Positions 1 through 7,634 of a stretch of DNA of 64,000 bases are shown here, in pieces. The notes beneath the pieces are model-generated. The model had not been told where the DNA came from. It made no database searches and worked only from the letters and a program-made list of their open reading frames with translations. The stretch comes from CAMTWZ01 sp964412365 (GTDB lineage Bacteria; Bacteroidota; Rhodothermia; Balneolales; HLUCCA01): assembly GCA_964412365.1 (NCBI GenBank), contig CAYPOI010000001.1:1-64000 (forward strand), written 5' to 3'. Positions within the stretch are counted from its first letter, which is position 1. Each line of letters begins with the position of its first letter. Both the position numbers and the translations under genes were made by a program.

Positions 1-160
1 CTTCATCCGGAACTTGGGTGCGCAGATAGGTCCAATTCAGGCCTGCGAGCCGGAATGCCTCGTTGTGAAGCTTGGGCGACAAGCTGTGGGAAACCGGATT
101 GCCGATGATCGTGCAAAACGGGGATGTCGGTAGCGATTGGAGGACGTCTCGGATGAGCAT
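1..160 (-). CDS. aroE: Shikimate dehydrogenase, N-terminal part (runs off the left edge)
   Basis: This is the first 53 codons of a gene read leftwards from an ATG at 160; the rest lies outside the window. The translation opens with about 13 variable residues and then contains CTIIGNPVSHSLSPKLHNEA, which matches the shikimate-binding N-terminal motif of AroE (the Ser pair and the Lys of SPKLHN contact substrate in the family). AroE reduces 3-dehydroshikimate to shikimate with NADPH in aromatic amino acid synthesis in the cytoplasm. The ribosome binding site AGGAAT lies at 164-169 on the minus strand. It is immediately preceded by the U-tract of an intrinsic terminator, so expression may depend on read-through. 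Only the N-terminal domain is visible; the Rossmann domain cannot be checked. Confidence 0.88.
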   Translation of the reverse strand, partial: MLIRDVLQSLPTSPFCTIIGNPVSHSLSPKLHNEAFRLAGLNWTYLRTQVPDE

Positions 161-169
161 GGGATTCCT

Positions 170-199
170 AAAAAAAAAGGAAGCCTTGTGAGCTTCCTT
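170..199 (-). terminator. Intrinsic terminator after the SRPBCC gene, directly before aroE
   Basis: Read on the minus strand, AAGGAAGC (199-192) pairs with GCTTCCTT (184-177) around a short loop and is followed by a run of nine T down to 170. This is a textbook rho-independent terminator. It lies 27 bases after the stop of the SRPBCC gene and ends only nine bases before the aroE start codon. Confidence 0.8.
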
Positions 200-226
200 G
201 AAATCATCGTCAGTAAGACAACGCGA

Positions 227-700
227 TCAGACGGTTTCTTCAGCTTTGACTTTGCCTTTGGGGGCTTTCTCATCGTTGAAGGTACCTGCTTCAGCCTGCT
301 CACGGAAATTTTCCAAATTGGAACGGAGCTCGGTGGAGAGGTTCTCGATGAAAGAAGTCACTTCGTCGGTGGATTCGCCAAAGAACATGCGGTAGTCCAA
401 GCTGAAATCAACTTTGGTACGGGTTCCATTATCCAGGGGAGTGAACCGAATGGTTCCGGTCTGGTTCATGTTGCCGTTGATGGTGATCCAAGCAAAGCGC
501 GTGTTGCGAAGGTCGTCAATGATGTTGGTCGTCCATTGGAAATCTTCTTTACCGATTGCAGTCTTGTATTCGAAGGTCTGGGAATTGATCTTATTAACCT
601 GATCAATGTGCTTGAGGAATTTTGGAAAATCCGTCGGGGAGCTCATTAATTCGTAAACCTTGGCCAGAGGCAGGTTAATATCTATCGTTTCGTGCGCCAT
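227..700 (-). CDS. SRPBCC / START-like lipid-binding domain protein
   Basis: A 157-residue protein starting at an ATG at 700 (MAHETIDINLPLAKVYELMS). The pattern of a beta strand with Thr/Asp/Asn, then a helix with KVYELMSSPTDFPKF, then FTPLDNGTRTKVDFSLDY is typical of the SRPBCC helix-grip fold (polyketide cyclase/START superfamily), which binds hydrophobic ligands or acts as a chaperone. The C-terminal 20 residues are rich in Lys and Glu and look disordered. The frame stays open upstream to 832, but that extension is Cys/His-rich and unlike the family, so the ATG at 700 is preferred. It is divergent from the outer-membrane protein gene at 838. The ligand cannot be predicted. Confidence 0.75.
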   Translation of the reverse strand: MAHETIDINLPLAKVYELMSSPTDFPKFLKHIDQVNKINSQTFEYKTAIGKEDFQWTTNIIDDLRNTRFAWITINGNMNQTGTIRFTPLDNGTRTKVDFSLDYRMFFGESTDEVTSFIENLSTELRSNLENFREQAEAGTFNDEKAPKGKVKAEETV

Positions 701-837
701 ATGATACCGTTTAGCTTCGTGAGTGTGGATTGATTTGTGTTCGATGAAAACATCGGCGGCAGAAGGAAGAATTACAGGGTAGTCTTGTCCGCATTTACAT
801 AATTTACGGCTTTTAGAGTTAAACGGCAACAAACTAC

Positions 838-2115
838 ATGATTCTCAGACGCCTCGCCTTCCTATTTATTACGTTAGTTGGAACGTCATCGGCATATTCT
901 CAGTCCACGTTCTCCGGTTTCGCCCGTTCCTATGTCGGATATACGCCTACTAACCCCCCAAATGGCATCGTCAAACGAAATTCATTGCGCTTTGAATCGG
1001 ACGTCCGACTAACCCACATCAGAGCCTACACGTCCGTTCAAGCCGATCATGAGTTCAACTCCTCCCCCAATTCATTCAGTCTAGTTGTGCGGGAAACGTA
1101 TCTGGATCTGCGCACCGGTCCTGTCGATATCCGCGCCGGACGATTCATGCATCATTTCGGCCGATCGGAAGGCTTCATCCTTACAAATGTGTTTTCCTCG
1201 TATGATTTGTCGGAGTTTCTGACACAGGACATCACCGATCTGACCCGTGGACTTGACGGTATCCGCGTCTCGGGTTTCTTGGGCTCGAACGCCGTTCATC
1301 TGCTCGCATCCCCGTTTCAACCGGAATCATCGTTGCCCACCGGTTTTTGGTCGGTCACGAACGATTCCATCAACGGCATCCCCATCCGAACCACACAACG
1401 GAAGAACCAAGCGCTGGAAACGGGTCCCCTACGCATGGCGGCGATCATTGCGCTGCGTCCGAGGTTGAACATCGATCTGGATCTGGCGGTCGGACATTGG
1501 AGCTTACCCGTGGATGCCTATGAGAAATCCATCAGCCCGTTTCCGTTGCAAATCGACATCCGAAACAAGACATCTTACAGTTGGATGGCGATGATGAGCA
1601 GTGAAATCCGTGCGACCCCGATCCTGGCGTTCACCACCGAACTCGCTTACTGGAATGCGAAACCGGTGGATATCCTACCTCCACCGCAGAATCCGGCATT
1701 GCTGTTCTCCGAAACCAAGGGTTTCCTTCGCAACGCTCGGTATGTGGGCGCATTGGTCGGGGTAAAATCAGTTTGGATGAATGTGAATATGAGTCAACAA
1801 CTGTTCATGGAACACATCGTCCAACCTCCTGCCCATATGCTCGCCGATCAGACCGTCTTCGGAACCACGCTCACCTTTTGGCGACGGTTTTTTTACGACG
1901 ACCTGACGGTTCGGATGATGACCCGCTACCAGTTCGACCCTAGTGGCTATTGGATGAACCCCGAAGGGATGTACCGCATCAACGATTCCATCCACCTTCG
2001 GCTGGGAGCACATTTATTCGGAGGATCCAAGCCAAACGACGAAAATCCGACCTTTTCATTCGGACAGTATAGGTCGAACCAGTTTTTATATGGTAAATTT
2101 GCCTTCTTCTTTTGA
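838..2115 (+). CDS. Predicted outer-membrane beta-barrel protein
   Basis: A 425-residue protein with a signal peptide (about residues 1-21, ending in SSAYSQ). It is followed by alternating hydrophobic/polar strands rich in Arg, Tyr and Phe, and ends in FAFFF, an aromatic C-terminus typical of barrels assembled by the Bam machinery. Phrases such as ETYLDLRTGPVDIRAGRFMH resemble the carbohydrate-selective or DUF1302-type porin strands. The stop at 2113-2115 is six bases before the TTG start of the MMPL/RND gene, so the two are one operon. The barrel may be the outer-membrane partner of that transporter. No specific substrate can be named. Confidence 0.7.
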   Translation: MILRRLAFLFITLVGTSSAYSQSTFSGFARSYVGYTPTNPPNGIVKRNSLRFESDVRLTHIRAYTSVQADHEFNSSPNSFSLVVRETYLDLRTGPVDIRAGRFMHHFGRSEGFILTNVFSSYDLSEFLTQDITDLTRGLDGIRVSGFLGSNAVHLLASPFQPESSLPTGFWSVTNDSINGIPIRTTQRKNQALETGPLRMAAIIALRPRLNIDLDLAVGHWSLPVDAYEKSISPFPLQIDIRNKTSYSWMAMMSSEIRATPILAFTTELAYWNAKPVDILPPPQNPALLFSETKGFLRNARYVGALVGVKSVWMNVNMSQQLFMEHIVQPPAHMLADQTVFGTTLTFWRRFFYDDLTVRMMTRYQFDPSGYWMNPEGMYRINDSIHLRLGAHLFGGSKPNDENPTFSFGQYRSNQFLYGKFAFFF

Positions 2116-2121
2116 GGCATA

Positions 2122-4404
2122 TTGAAACAATTCGCCAAATTTGTCCTGTCTTTTCCCAAAACCATCCTCATGGGTATGGGTGTGCTGATGCTGGCGAGTT
2201 TGTATCCAGCATCTCAAATCCGCACGGATTTCAATATCGAAGCGTTTTTTCCGGATGACGATCGCACCATCCTCGAATACCGGGAAGTGTCGGAAGAATT
2301 CGGGCGCGACGACAATGTGATCGCGGTGATGCTCGAGCATCCCGACATCCTCACCACAGAGCATCTCACACGAATCGACAGCCTGTCTGTGGCTCTGGAG
2401 GGAATGCAGCACGTGACGGAAGTCCAGAGCCTGACCAACGCCCGTCGCTTGCAGAACGAAGACGATAATCTGGTGATCCGGGAGGTTTGGAGTCCGGGTG
2501 AAGCCGCTCCTTTGCTGCAGGACATCCAAGGCAATCCGTTCGTCAGTGGGATCATCTTAAGCGCCGATGGTCGCACGACGGCGATCTACATCACGATCGA
2601 TGCGGAAGCCGATCCTTTCCGCATCCGAAGCGAAGTCATCGCTGAGATGAACCGCATCATCGAACCGTACCGGTTGACCTACGACATCGGCATCACGGGC
2701 ATCCCGTATTTCCGGAACCAATACGTGAACATGTTGAACGGTGAGATCCGATTCTACATCACGCTCTCCACATTCTTGGTGATGTTGCTGCTTGGAGCGC
2801 TGTTTCAGAGCATCAGAGGGATCGTGCTACCACTTGGCGTTGTTTGGATCACCATTCTGTTCACGCTGTCGTTCATGGTGATGACAGGAGGCTATTTCGA
2901 AATCCTGAGTTCCACCATCGCACCGATTTTGCTATGTGTGGGCATCAGCGATTCGGTGCATCTGATGTCGAAGTACAACGATGGTCGGATTTCCGGACTC
3001 TCGCGTCGCTCATCCATGAAAGAAACGGTGATCGTGATGGGAAGCGCCACATTTCTCACGAGCGTCACCACGTTCATCGGCTTCATCACCTTGTATACCA
3101 GCAGCGTGGTGCCGATTCAGCGATTCGGATTGTATACCGCATTTGGAGTTTTGTTCGCCTTCGTGATCACTATGTTTGTGATACCGGCTGCATTGCCGTT
3201 TTTCAAAGACACGGTGAAAAAGGATCTGTCCCATCACAAAGTGCATCATCTGATCGGAGTGATGTTGCAAAAGCTGAATGTCTGGATCGAGCGGCATTAC
3301 AAGGGAATCGTGATCGGGACCTTGGTCATCACGGTGCTGGTCGGAATCGGTGCCATCCGCCTCAAAGTGAACAGCTTCATTTTTGATGATGTGGGACCCG
3401 AAAACATTTTGGTTTTGGATTCGGACCGGTTTTCTGAAAAACTGAGTCCGCCATTCCCTCTCGAGCTGATTCTGAACACCGAAGTGGATAATGGCATCCT
3501 TCAGCCCGATTACATCCGTCGATTGCTTGCGTTCGAAGCTTTTCTGGATTCGATTCCCGAAATCGCGCGCACCACATCCATCACCACCTTGCTTGCTGAA
3601 ACGCATCGGGTGATGCAGCCCGACGCCCCGCTATCCGACCTTACGCTACCCGATGCCGCGCCACGGATCGCTCAGTACATGCTCCTGCTCGAAATCGCCG
3701 ATCCCGACCTGCTTCCTTCCTTCACAGATTTCACCTATTCGAAGGTCCGCATCGCCGCGCAAATCGAAGACGCTGGGTCGTACCGCGTGAACGGCATCCG
3801 CCGCACCATCCGCCTGTATTTGACGGAGCATTTCCCCGAAAGCCGCCTTCAACAATCCGGAACAAGCATCTTGGTGGCGGATCTGACCGGAAACATGGTC
3901 CGTTCACTCACATCCAGCATCCTGCTTGCGGTTGTGTTCATCGCCGGCATCATGGCTTGGCTGTTCCGAAACGGGAAACTTATCGCCTTGTCGCTCATCC
4001 CGAACTTGGTTCCATTGTTCATCACGGCAGGCGTGATGGGGTATTTGGGCATCGATCTGAAACCATCGACAGCGGTCATCTTCACCATCGCGTTCGGAAT
4101 CGCGGTGGATGACACGATTCATTACTTGGCCCGACTTCGCCTCGAAAGTTGGAAAAACGCCGATCTTCGCACGGCAATTCGCATCACAACGGAGAAAACA
4201 GGTCGACCCATTGTCTTGACGAGCCTCATCCTGCTGATCGGATTCGGCACCCTTATGACGAGCGATTTCACATCCACAGTCTGGATGGGCAGTTTGGTGA
4301 GCATGACCGTCTTGGTGGCGCTCATCGCCGACGTCGTGTTCCTACCCGCCTTGCTTTATTGGATGAAACCCGATTTGACGACCGCATCCCAAACATCGGA
4401 GTGA
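2122..4404 (+). CDS. MMPL/RND-superfamily transporter
   Basis: A 760-residue inner-membrane protein with the duplicated RND architecture. It has TM1 near residues 12-30, a periplasmic loop to about 200, TM2-6 (about 205-355), TM7 near 395, a second loop, and TM8-12 (about 590-745). The TM4 and TM10 motifs CVGISDSVHL and GIAVDDTIHYL carry the acidic residues typical of MmpL/SSD-type RND proteins. The start is TTG at 2122, supported by GAGG at 2114-2117 and by the hydrophobic N-terminus starting straight after it. It follows the barrel gene at 838 and probably moves lipids or hydrophobic compounds with it. The 3' end overlaps thymidylate kinase, encoded on the other strand, by 49 bp. Confidence 0.85.
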   Translation: MKQFAKFVLSFPKTILMGMGVLMLASLYPASQIRTDFNIEAFFPDDDRTILEYREVSEEFGRDDNVIAVMLEHPDILTTEHLTRIDSLSVALEGMQHVTEVQSLTNARRLQNEDDNLVIREVWSPGEAAPLLQDIQGNPFVSGIILSADGRTTAIYITIDAEADPFRIRSEVIAEMNRIIEPYRLTYDIGITGIPYFRNQYVNMLNGEIRFYITLSTFLVMLLLGALFQSIRGIVLPLGVVWITILFTLSFMVMTGGYFEILSSTIAPILLCVGISDSVHLMSKYNDGRISGLSRRSSMKETVIVMGSATFLTSVTTFIGFITLYTSSVVPIQRFGLYTAFGVLFAFVITMFVIPAALPFFKDTVKKDLSHHKVHHLIGVMLQKLNVWIERHYKGIVIGTLVITVLVGIGAIRLKVNSFIFDDVGPENILVLDSDRFSEKLSPPFPLELILNTEVDNGILQPDYIRRLLAFEAFLDSIPEIARTTSITTLLAETHRVMQPDAPLSDLTLPDAAPRIAQYMLLLEIADPDLLPSFTDFTYSKVRIAAQIEDAGSYRVNGIRRTIRLYLTEHFPESRLQQSGTSILVADLTGNMVRSLTSSILLAVVFIAGIMAWLFRNGKLIALSLIPNLVPLFITAGVMGYLGIDLKPSTAVIFTIAFGIAVDDTIHYLARLRLESWKNADLRTAIRITTEKTGRPIVLTSLILLIGFGTLMTSDFTSTVWMGSLVSMTVLVALIADVVFLPALLYWMKPDLTTASQTSE

Positions 4405-4967
4405 ATCTGCTCAGGGGTGCGATCCGCATCGATGGTGCGGAATCGAGCGTTGGATGCGGCCAGGGTATCGAATCCCTGAATCACACGATCGTAGAAATCA
4501 TCACCGGCTTGTTCCATGCGGTCGCGATGCCGGTCTTGGATTCGGGATTGGGCTTGCTCCCGACTCAGTCGCAGATAAAACGTGAGATCCGGAACCACGC
4601 CATGTGAGGCAATCAAATTGATGGAATGGATGTGCTCGATAGGGAGTGATTGTCGTCCGTAGCCCTGATACGCCACGGTGGAATCGTAAAACCGATCCAA
4701 AATCACCCATTCACCGTTTTTCAGTTTGGGTATGACATGTTCCGCGATCAATTGCGAGCGGGCGGATGAAAAGAGTAATGCCTCTGTGACCGGATCGATC
4801 GGAAATTCCGGATTCAGCAACAATCCGCGGATGACTTCCGACACTTCCGTGCCGCCGGGTTCGCGATACAGGTTCGCATCAATCTTATGAAATTCGAGAC
4901 GCTGGCGCAGTTGATGGATCTGCGTGGTTTTGCCACTTCCGTCAATTCCTTCGAAGGAAATCAGCAT
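4356..4967 (-). CDS. tmk: Thymidylate kinase
   Basis: A 203-residue protein of normal family length. It has the P-loop FEGIDGSGKTTQ (residues 5-16), the DR-Y motif in ILDRFYDSTVAYQGYGR, and a Lys/Arg-rich LID region (SRIQDRHRDRMEQ). It phosphorylates dTMP to dTDP in the cytoplasm. The start ATG overlaps the stop of the pspC gene by one base (TGATG), which points to translational coupling. The 3' end is antisense to the last 49 bases of the transporter gene at 2122-4404. Confidence 0.95.
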   Translation of the reverse strand: MLISFEGIDGSGKTTQIHQLRQRLEFHKIDANLYREPGGTEVSEVIRGLLLNPEFPIDPVTEALLFSSARSQLIAEHVIPKLKNGEWVILDRFYDSTVAYQGYGRQSLPIEHIHSINLIASHGVVPDLTFYLRLSREQAQSRIQDRHRDRMEQAGDDFYDRVIQGFDTLAASNARFRTIDADRTPEQIHSDVWDAVVKSGFIQ

Positions 4968-5548
4968 CAGGGACCTATCTGTTTGGGTTCTTTCGGAAGG
5001 ATGAATGACAGTGCGATGTACGCCAGAATCGGGCTACCTGATCCGATGAAGGTGAACACGATAAAGAGAATTCGGACGATGGTCGGGTCCATACCCAGAT
5101 AATTCGCCAATCCTCCACAGACACCTGCTAGTTTGCGATTCGTACGTGATAAGAAGAGCCGCTTTTTCCTCTGCAATCCATATTCATCCAACTGGCCATC
5201 GGCCGTTGCGGAAACTTTGGGAGTCTTTTTCTTCTTGCGTTTCGGACGGGAAAAGGTGCCTAGGCCGACCAATAAGACCAAAAATGACCCGAATATGCTG
5301 ATGAAGGTGAGCATGTCGCTGAAATCCGTTTCGAACGGCAGGAACACTTGCATCACCGATACGGCGCAGACCGCCAGAACGCCCAATCCGATCACGGTGA
5401 CGGGATTCAGGAGGGCACTCGGTTTTTTTGTTTCTACCAGATCTTCGTCGATGTATTGCTGCAGTGTCGATTCAAGATCGTGCGAGCTCACATCAAAAAC
5501 CGATTCGGATTCGCTGGAATAGTTGGTAGGTCGTGTTTTTTCAGCCAT
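4967..5548 (-). CDS. PspC-domain membrane protein
   Basis: A 193-residue protein. Residues 1-45 are polar and acidic. Two TM segments follow (about 47-68 and 80-98), then a basic stretch RPKRKKKKTPK. The PspC domain is at the C-terminus (about 128-190), with FLSRTNRKLAGVCGGLANYL and a hydrophobic hairpin ending in FILPKEP. PspC domains are linked to membrane-stress responses; here the domain is at the end of a longer protein rather than alone. The octamer TATATTTG (minus strand, 5560-5553) matches the Bacteroidota -7 element but lies only four bases before the start codon, so a leaderless transcript is possible. The gene is upstream of and coupled to tmk. Confidence 0.85.
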   Translation of the reverse strand: MAEKTRPTNYSSESESVFDVSSHDLESTLQQYIDEDLVETKKPSALLNPVTVIGLGVLAVCAVSVMQVFLPFETDFSDMLTFISIFGSFLVLLVGLGTFSRPKRKKKKTPKVSATADGQLDEYGLQRKKRLFLSRTNRKLAGVCGGLANYLGMDPTIVRILFIVFTFIGSGSPILAYIALSFILPKEPKQIGP

Positions 5549-5583
5549 TCAGCAAATATAGGGAGAAGCGGGATGCATCCTAC

Positions 5584-6888
5584 TTACATCCCACTTGAAA
5601 ACACGCGCGGCGCAATGCGAAACATCACAAAGGCCCAGCTTTGGTGCGATTTCGGAGAACCCGCGCCTTTAATGGCGTTCATCGTGTCGTTCTGAGACAT
5701 AACCGAATACCCAGCCGTGAATGACGTTGCAGGGGCCGGACGCCACGTTACAAGGAAATCCAGCTCTGTGCCCAGATACGGATTCAGGATATCACCGGAT
5801 ACCGCATCCACCACATCTCGATGTGCGATAAATTGATGCACATTCAGAGCCAAGCTTACCTCTTCTAGCGCACTCCAATTGAGCTTCTGATATACGTTTG
5901 CGAAACCTACATCGAACCCTCCCGTCGGCTGTCGAAACGGATTACCCACATGAAAGTAGTCCATGAAACCGTAAAACTTGTGATTGGTGCCATACAGCGG
6001 CATAAATGATTTGTTCTTGGCAGACTCGGATTCGGTACCTGAAGAGAAATCAAGCCCTAGTGATAGGGCGAAATTATCGACCTTTCGGCTCGAGTCGAAT
6101 CCCAGAAAGTGCGCCGAAACATCATTGCCGAAGGCATCCTTCCCAGTCTGTAAATAGGCATCGGATTGAAGGAGATAGTCGCCAAACTGATGGCGTATAT
6201 AGGTGCCAAACGTTTGCAACCAGGCCATTGATTGATTGGCAAGCTGCCTCCCGTCGTTGTGCAGCAGAACACTCACTTCGGTCCGATCATATTTTTTATT
6301 AACCCATAGAAATTGCATGGTTTTGTTATTCGCGGCTCCGAGGGGATAAACGTTGCCGGTCAGATGTCCTGGCTCGATAATTCCAGCCTGATTCCAAGTG
6401 GCAGCAGCGTCAACGGTAAGACGGAGTTGAGCGTTGGTATGACGCACCAACAATGCATCGTGTGAACGTCCTTGCATGGCCCAGTCTAGGTTGCCCATAA
6501 AACGCGCATTGTCGTAATCGAGCTGCATCCGTCCGAATTGCATCATCCAGTTGTGAGTAAACCGGTAACGCGCCCAGGCTTCAAACACGTTACTCAAGTT
6601 GGCTTCGGTTTTGTAAATCTGACTGTGATTCCCCCAAACACGCACATCCTGCATCACAAGTCGAACGCTCACAGGCGCGTCGCTGAAGTTAAGCGCAAGG
6701 CGAGAGCGTTGTTCCACGAAAGCCGCTGGATCTTGACCTTCCAGAATTGGTGTTTTGAACCCGTTTCGAATCTCCATCCGAGGACGAATCTCAATATCGG
6801 CGGTGAATTCCTGCGCTAAGAGCCGACCAACGGGCGCGAATGCAACAATAAGAGTGAGCGCAAAAAAGGATCGAAGAAGGGTTTTCAT
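5584..6888 (-). CDS. Alginate-export-like outer-membrane porin
   Basis: A 434-residue protein starting at ATG 6888 (MKTLLRSFFALTLIVAF) with a signal peptide cut after about residue 26 (LLAQ). The mature part begins FTADIEIRPRMEIRNG and contains QRSRLALNF, VRLVMQDVRVWG and AWARYRF, which are hallmarks of the alginate-export (AlgE-like) barrel family in Bacteroidota. The protein ends with beta strands (SWAFVMFRIAPRVFSSGM). The frame is open to 6939, but the extension is not signal-peptide-like, so the inner ATG is chosen. The upstream region (6889-7074) is AT-rich and contains a perfect palindrome at 7001-7024. The substrate is unknown; the family name does not prove alginate transport. Confidence 0.75.
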   Translation of the reverse strand: MKTLLRSFFALTLIVAFAPVGRLLAQEFTADIEIRPRMEIRNGFKTPILEGQDPAAFVEQRSRLALNFSDAPVSVRLVMQDVRVWGNHSQIYKTEANLSNVFEAWARYRFTHNWMMQFGRMQLDYDNARFMGNLDWAMQGRSHDALLVRHTNAQLRLTVDAAATWNQAGIIEPGHLTGNVYPLGAANNKTMQFLWVNKKYDRTEVSVLLHNDGRQLANQSMAWLQTFGTYIRHQFGDYLLQSDAYLQTGKDAFGNDVSAHFLGFDSSRKVDNFALSLGLDFSSGTESESAKNKSFMPLYGTNHKFYGFMDYFHVGNPFRQPTGGFDVGFANVYQKLNWSALEEVSLALNVHQFIAHRDVVDAVSGDILNPYLGTELDFLVTWRPAPATSFTAGYSVMSQNDTMNAIKGAGSPKSHQSWAFVMFRIAPRVFSSGM

Positions 6889-7000
6889 AGGATTAACTAC
6901 ATTTCCTGCGGAAAATATCTCCGGTTTAATGATGCGCAATAATAATATGTTTAGGACAGAACATACTATTTAGCATACACATCGCTAAATGGATACGCAA

Positions 7001-7024
7001 ATATAAGACTAAAATGTCTTATAT
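7001..7024. promoter_or_regulatory. Perfect 9-bp inverted repeat, likely operator of the porin gene
   Basis: ATATAAGAC - six bases - GTCTTATAT forms a perfect inverted repeat. It lies 113-136 bases upstream of the porin start (6888) and beyond the stop of fthC (7075). On the minus strand it is directly followed by TTTG (7001-6998) and, 20 bases further, TATGCTAA, a weak Bacteroidota-type promoter. There is no T-run after it in either direction, so an operator fits better than a terminator. The regulator is unknown. Confidence 0.45.
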
Positions 7025-7074
7025 ATTTTCAATACAATAGAATTACCTATTTCTGTAAAACTGAGAGTACTTGT

Positions 7075-7632
7075 TTACAAATACGGATTAAACACCCCAT
7101 TTTCCGTAATCAGCACATCCATGGGCACATCGTGCGGATCATGGGGAAGCTGATCGACCCAGCACGCATCCGGCAGCAGTCCGATTTTGATACCGGGCGT
7201 GCCTTGCAACATCCGATCATAGAATCCGCCCCCATAACCCAGCCGGAAGCCTTGTTTGTCGGCCCCGAGCAGGGGCACAATCCAATGATCGACATCGGAC
7301 GACGACACAATCGTACCACCGATCGGCTCTTCGATCCCAAACCAGTTTACCTGCATCGGCATATCCGGATTCCAAACCACCAATTCCATCGAACCTAGAT
7401 GCGAGTCCACGATCCGAGGCACGACCACCTTCACACCGGCGCTCACAAAAAACTCTAACAAGTCACGGGTTTCGATTTCACCGACGGTGGATTTCGCCAA
7501 ATAGCCATGCACACAGAGCGGACGACGTTCCAACAACCAACTACGTGTGTTCGCGAGAATGCGCTTGGTCACATCCGCCTTCACAGATTGTCTGATGATT
7601 TTTAATTCATTGCGCCAGTGAGTTTTATTCAT
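7075..7632 (-). CDS. fthC: 5-formyltetrahydrofolate cyclo-ligase
   Basis: A 185-residue protein (MNKTHWRNELKIIRQSVK) with the family signature GFRLGYGGGFYDRML near the C-terminus (about residues 138-152) and the Arg/Lys-rich N-terminal helix. It converts 5-formyl-THF to 5,10-methenyl-THF using ATP. The ATG at 7632 lies two bases past the bshC stop. A TTG at 7638 overlapping that stop (TTGA) is the alternative start and would add two residues. It is the last gene of the DUF151-bshC-fthC run. The folate link to folD at 60193-61089 is functional, not positional. Confidence 0.9.
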   Translation of the reverse strand: MNKTHWRNELKIIRQSVKADVTKRILANTRSWLLERRPLCVHGYLAKSTVGEIETRDLLEFFVSAGVKVVVPRIVDSHLGSMELVVWNPDMPMQVNWFGIEEPIGGTIVSSSDVDHWIVPLLGADKQGFRLGYGGGFYDRMLQGTPGIKIGLLPDACWVDQLPHDPHDVPMDVLITENGVFNPYL

Positions 7633-7634
7633 GT

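Noticed and set aside
3010..3606. Minus-strand open frame of 198 codons inside the MMPL/RND gene
   Set aside because: Shadow of the plus-strand gene; no family features and no ribosome binding site.
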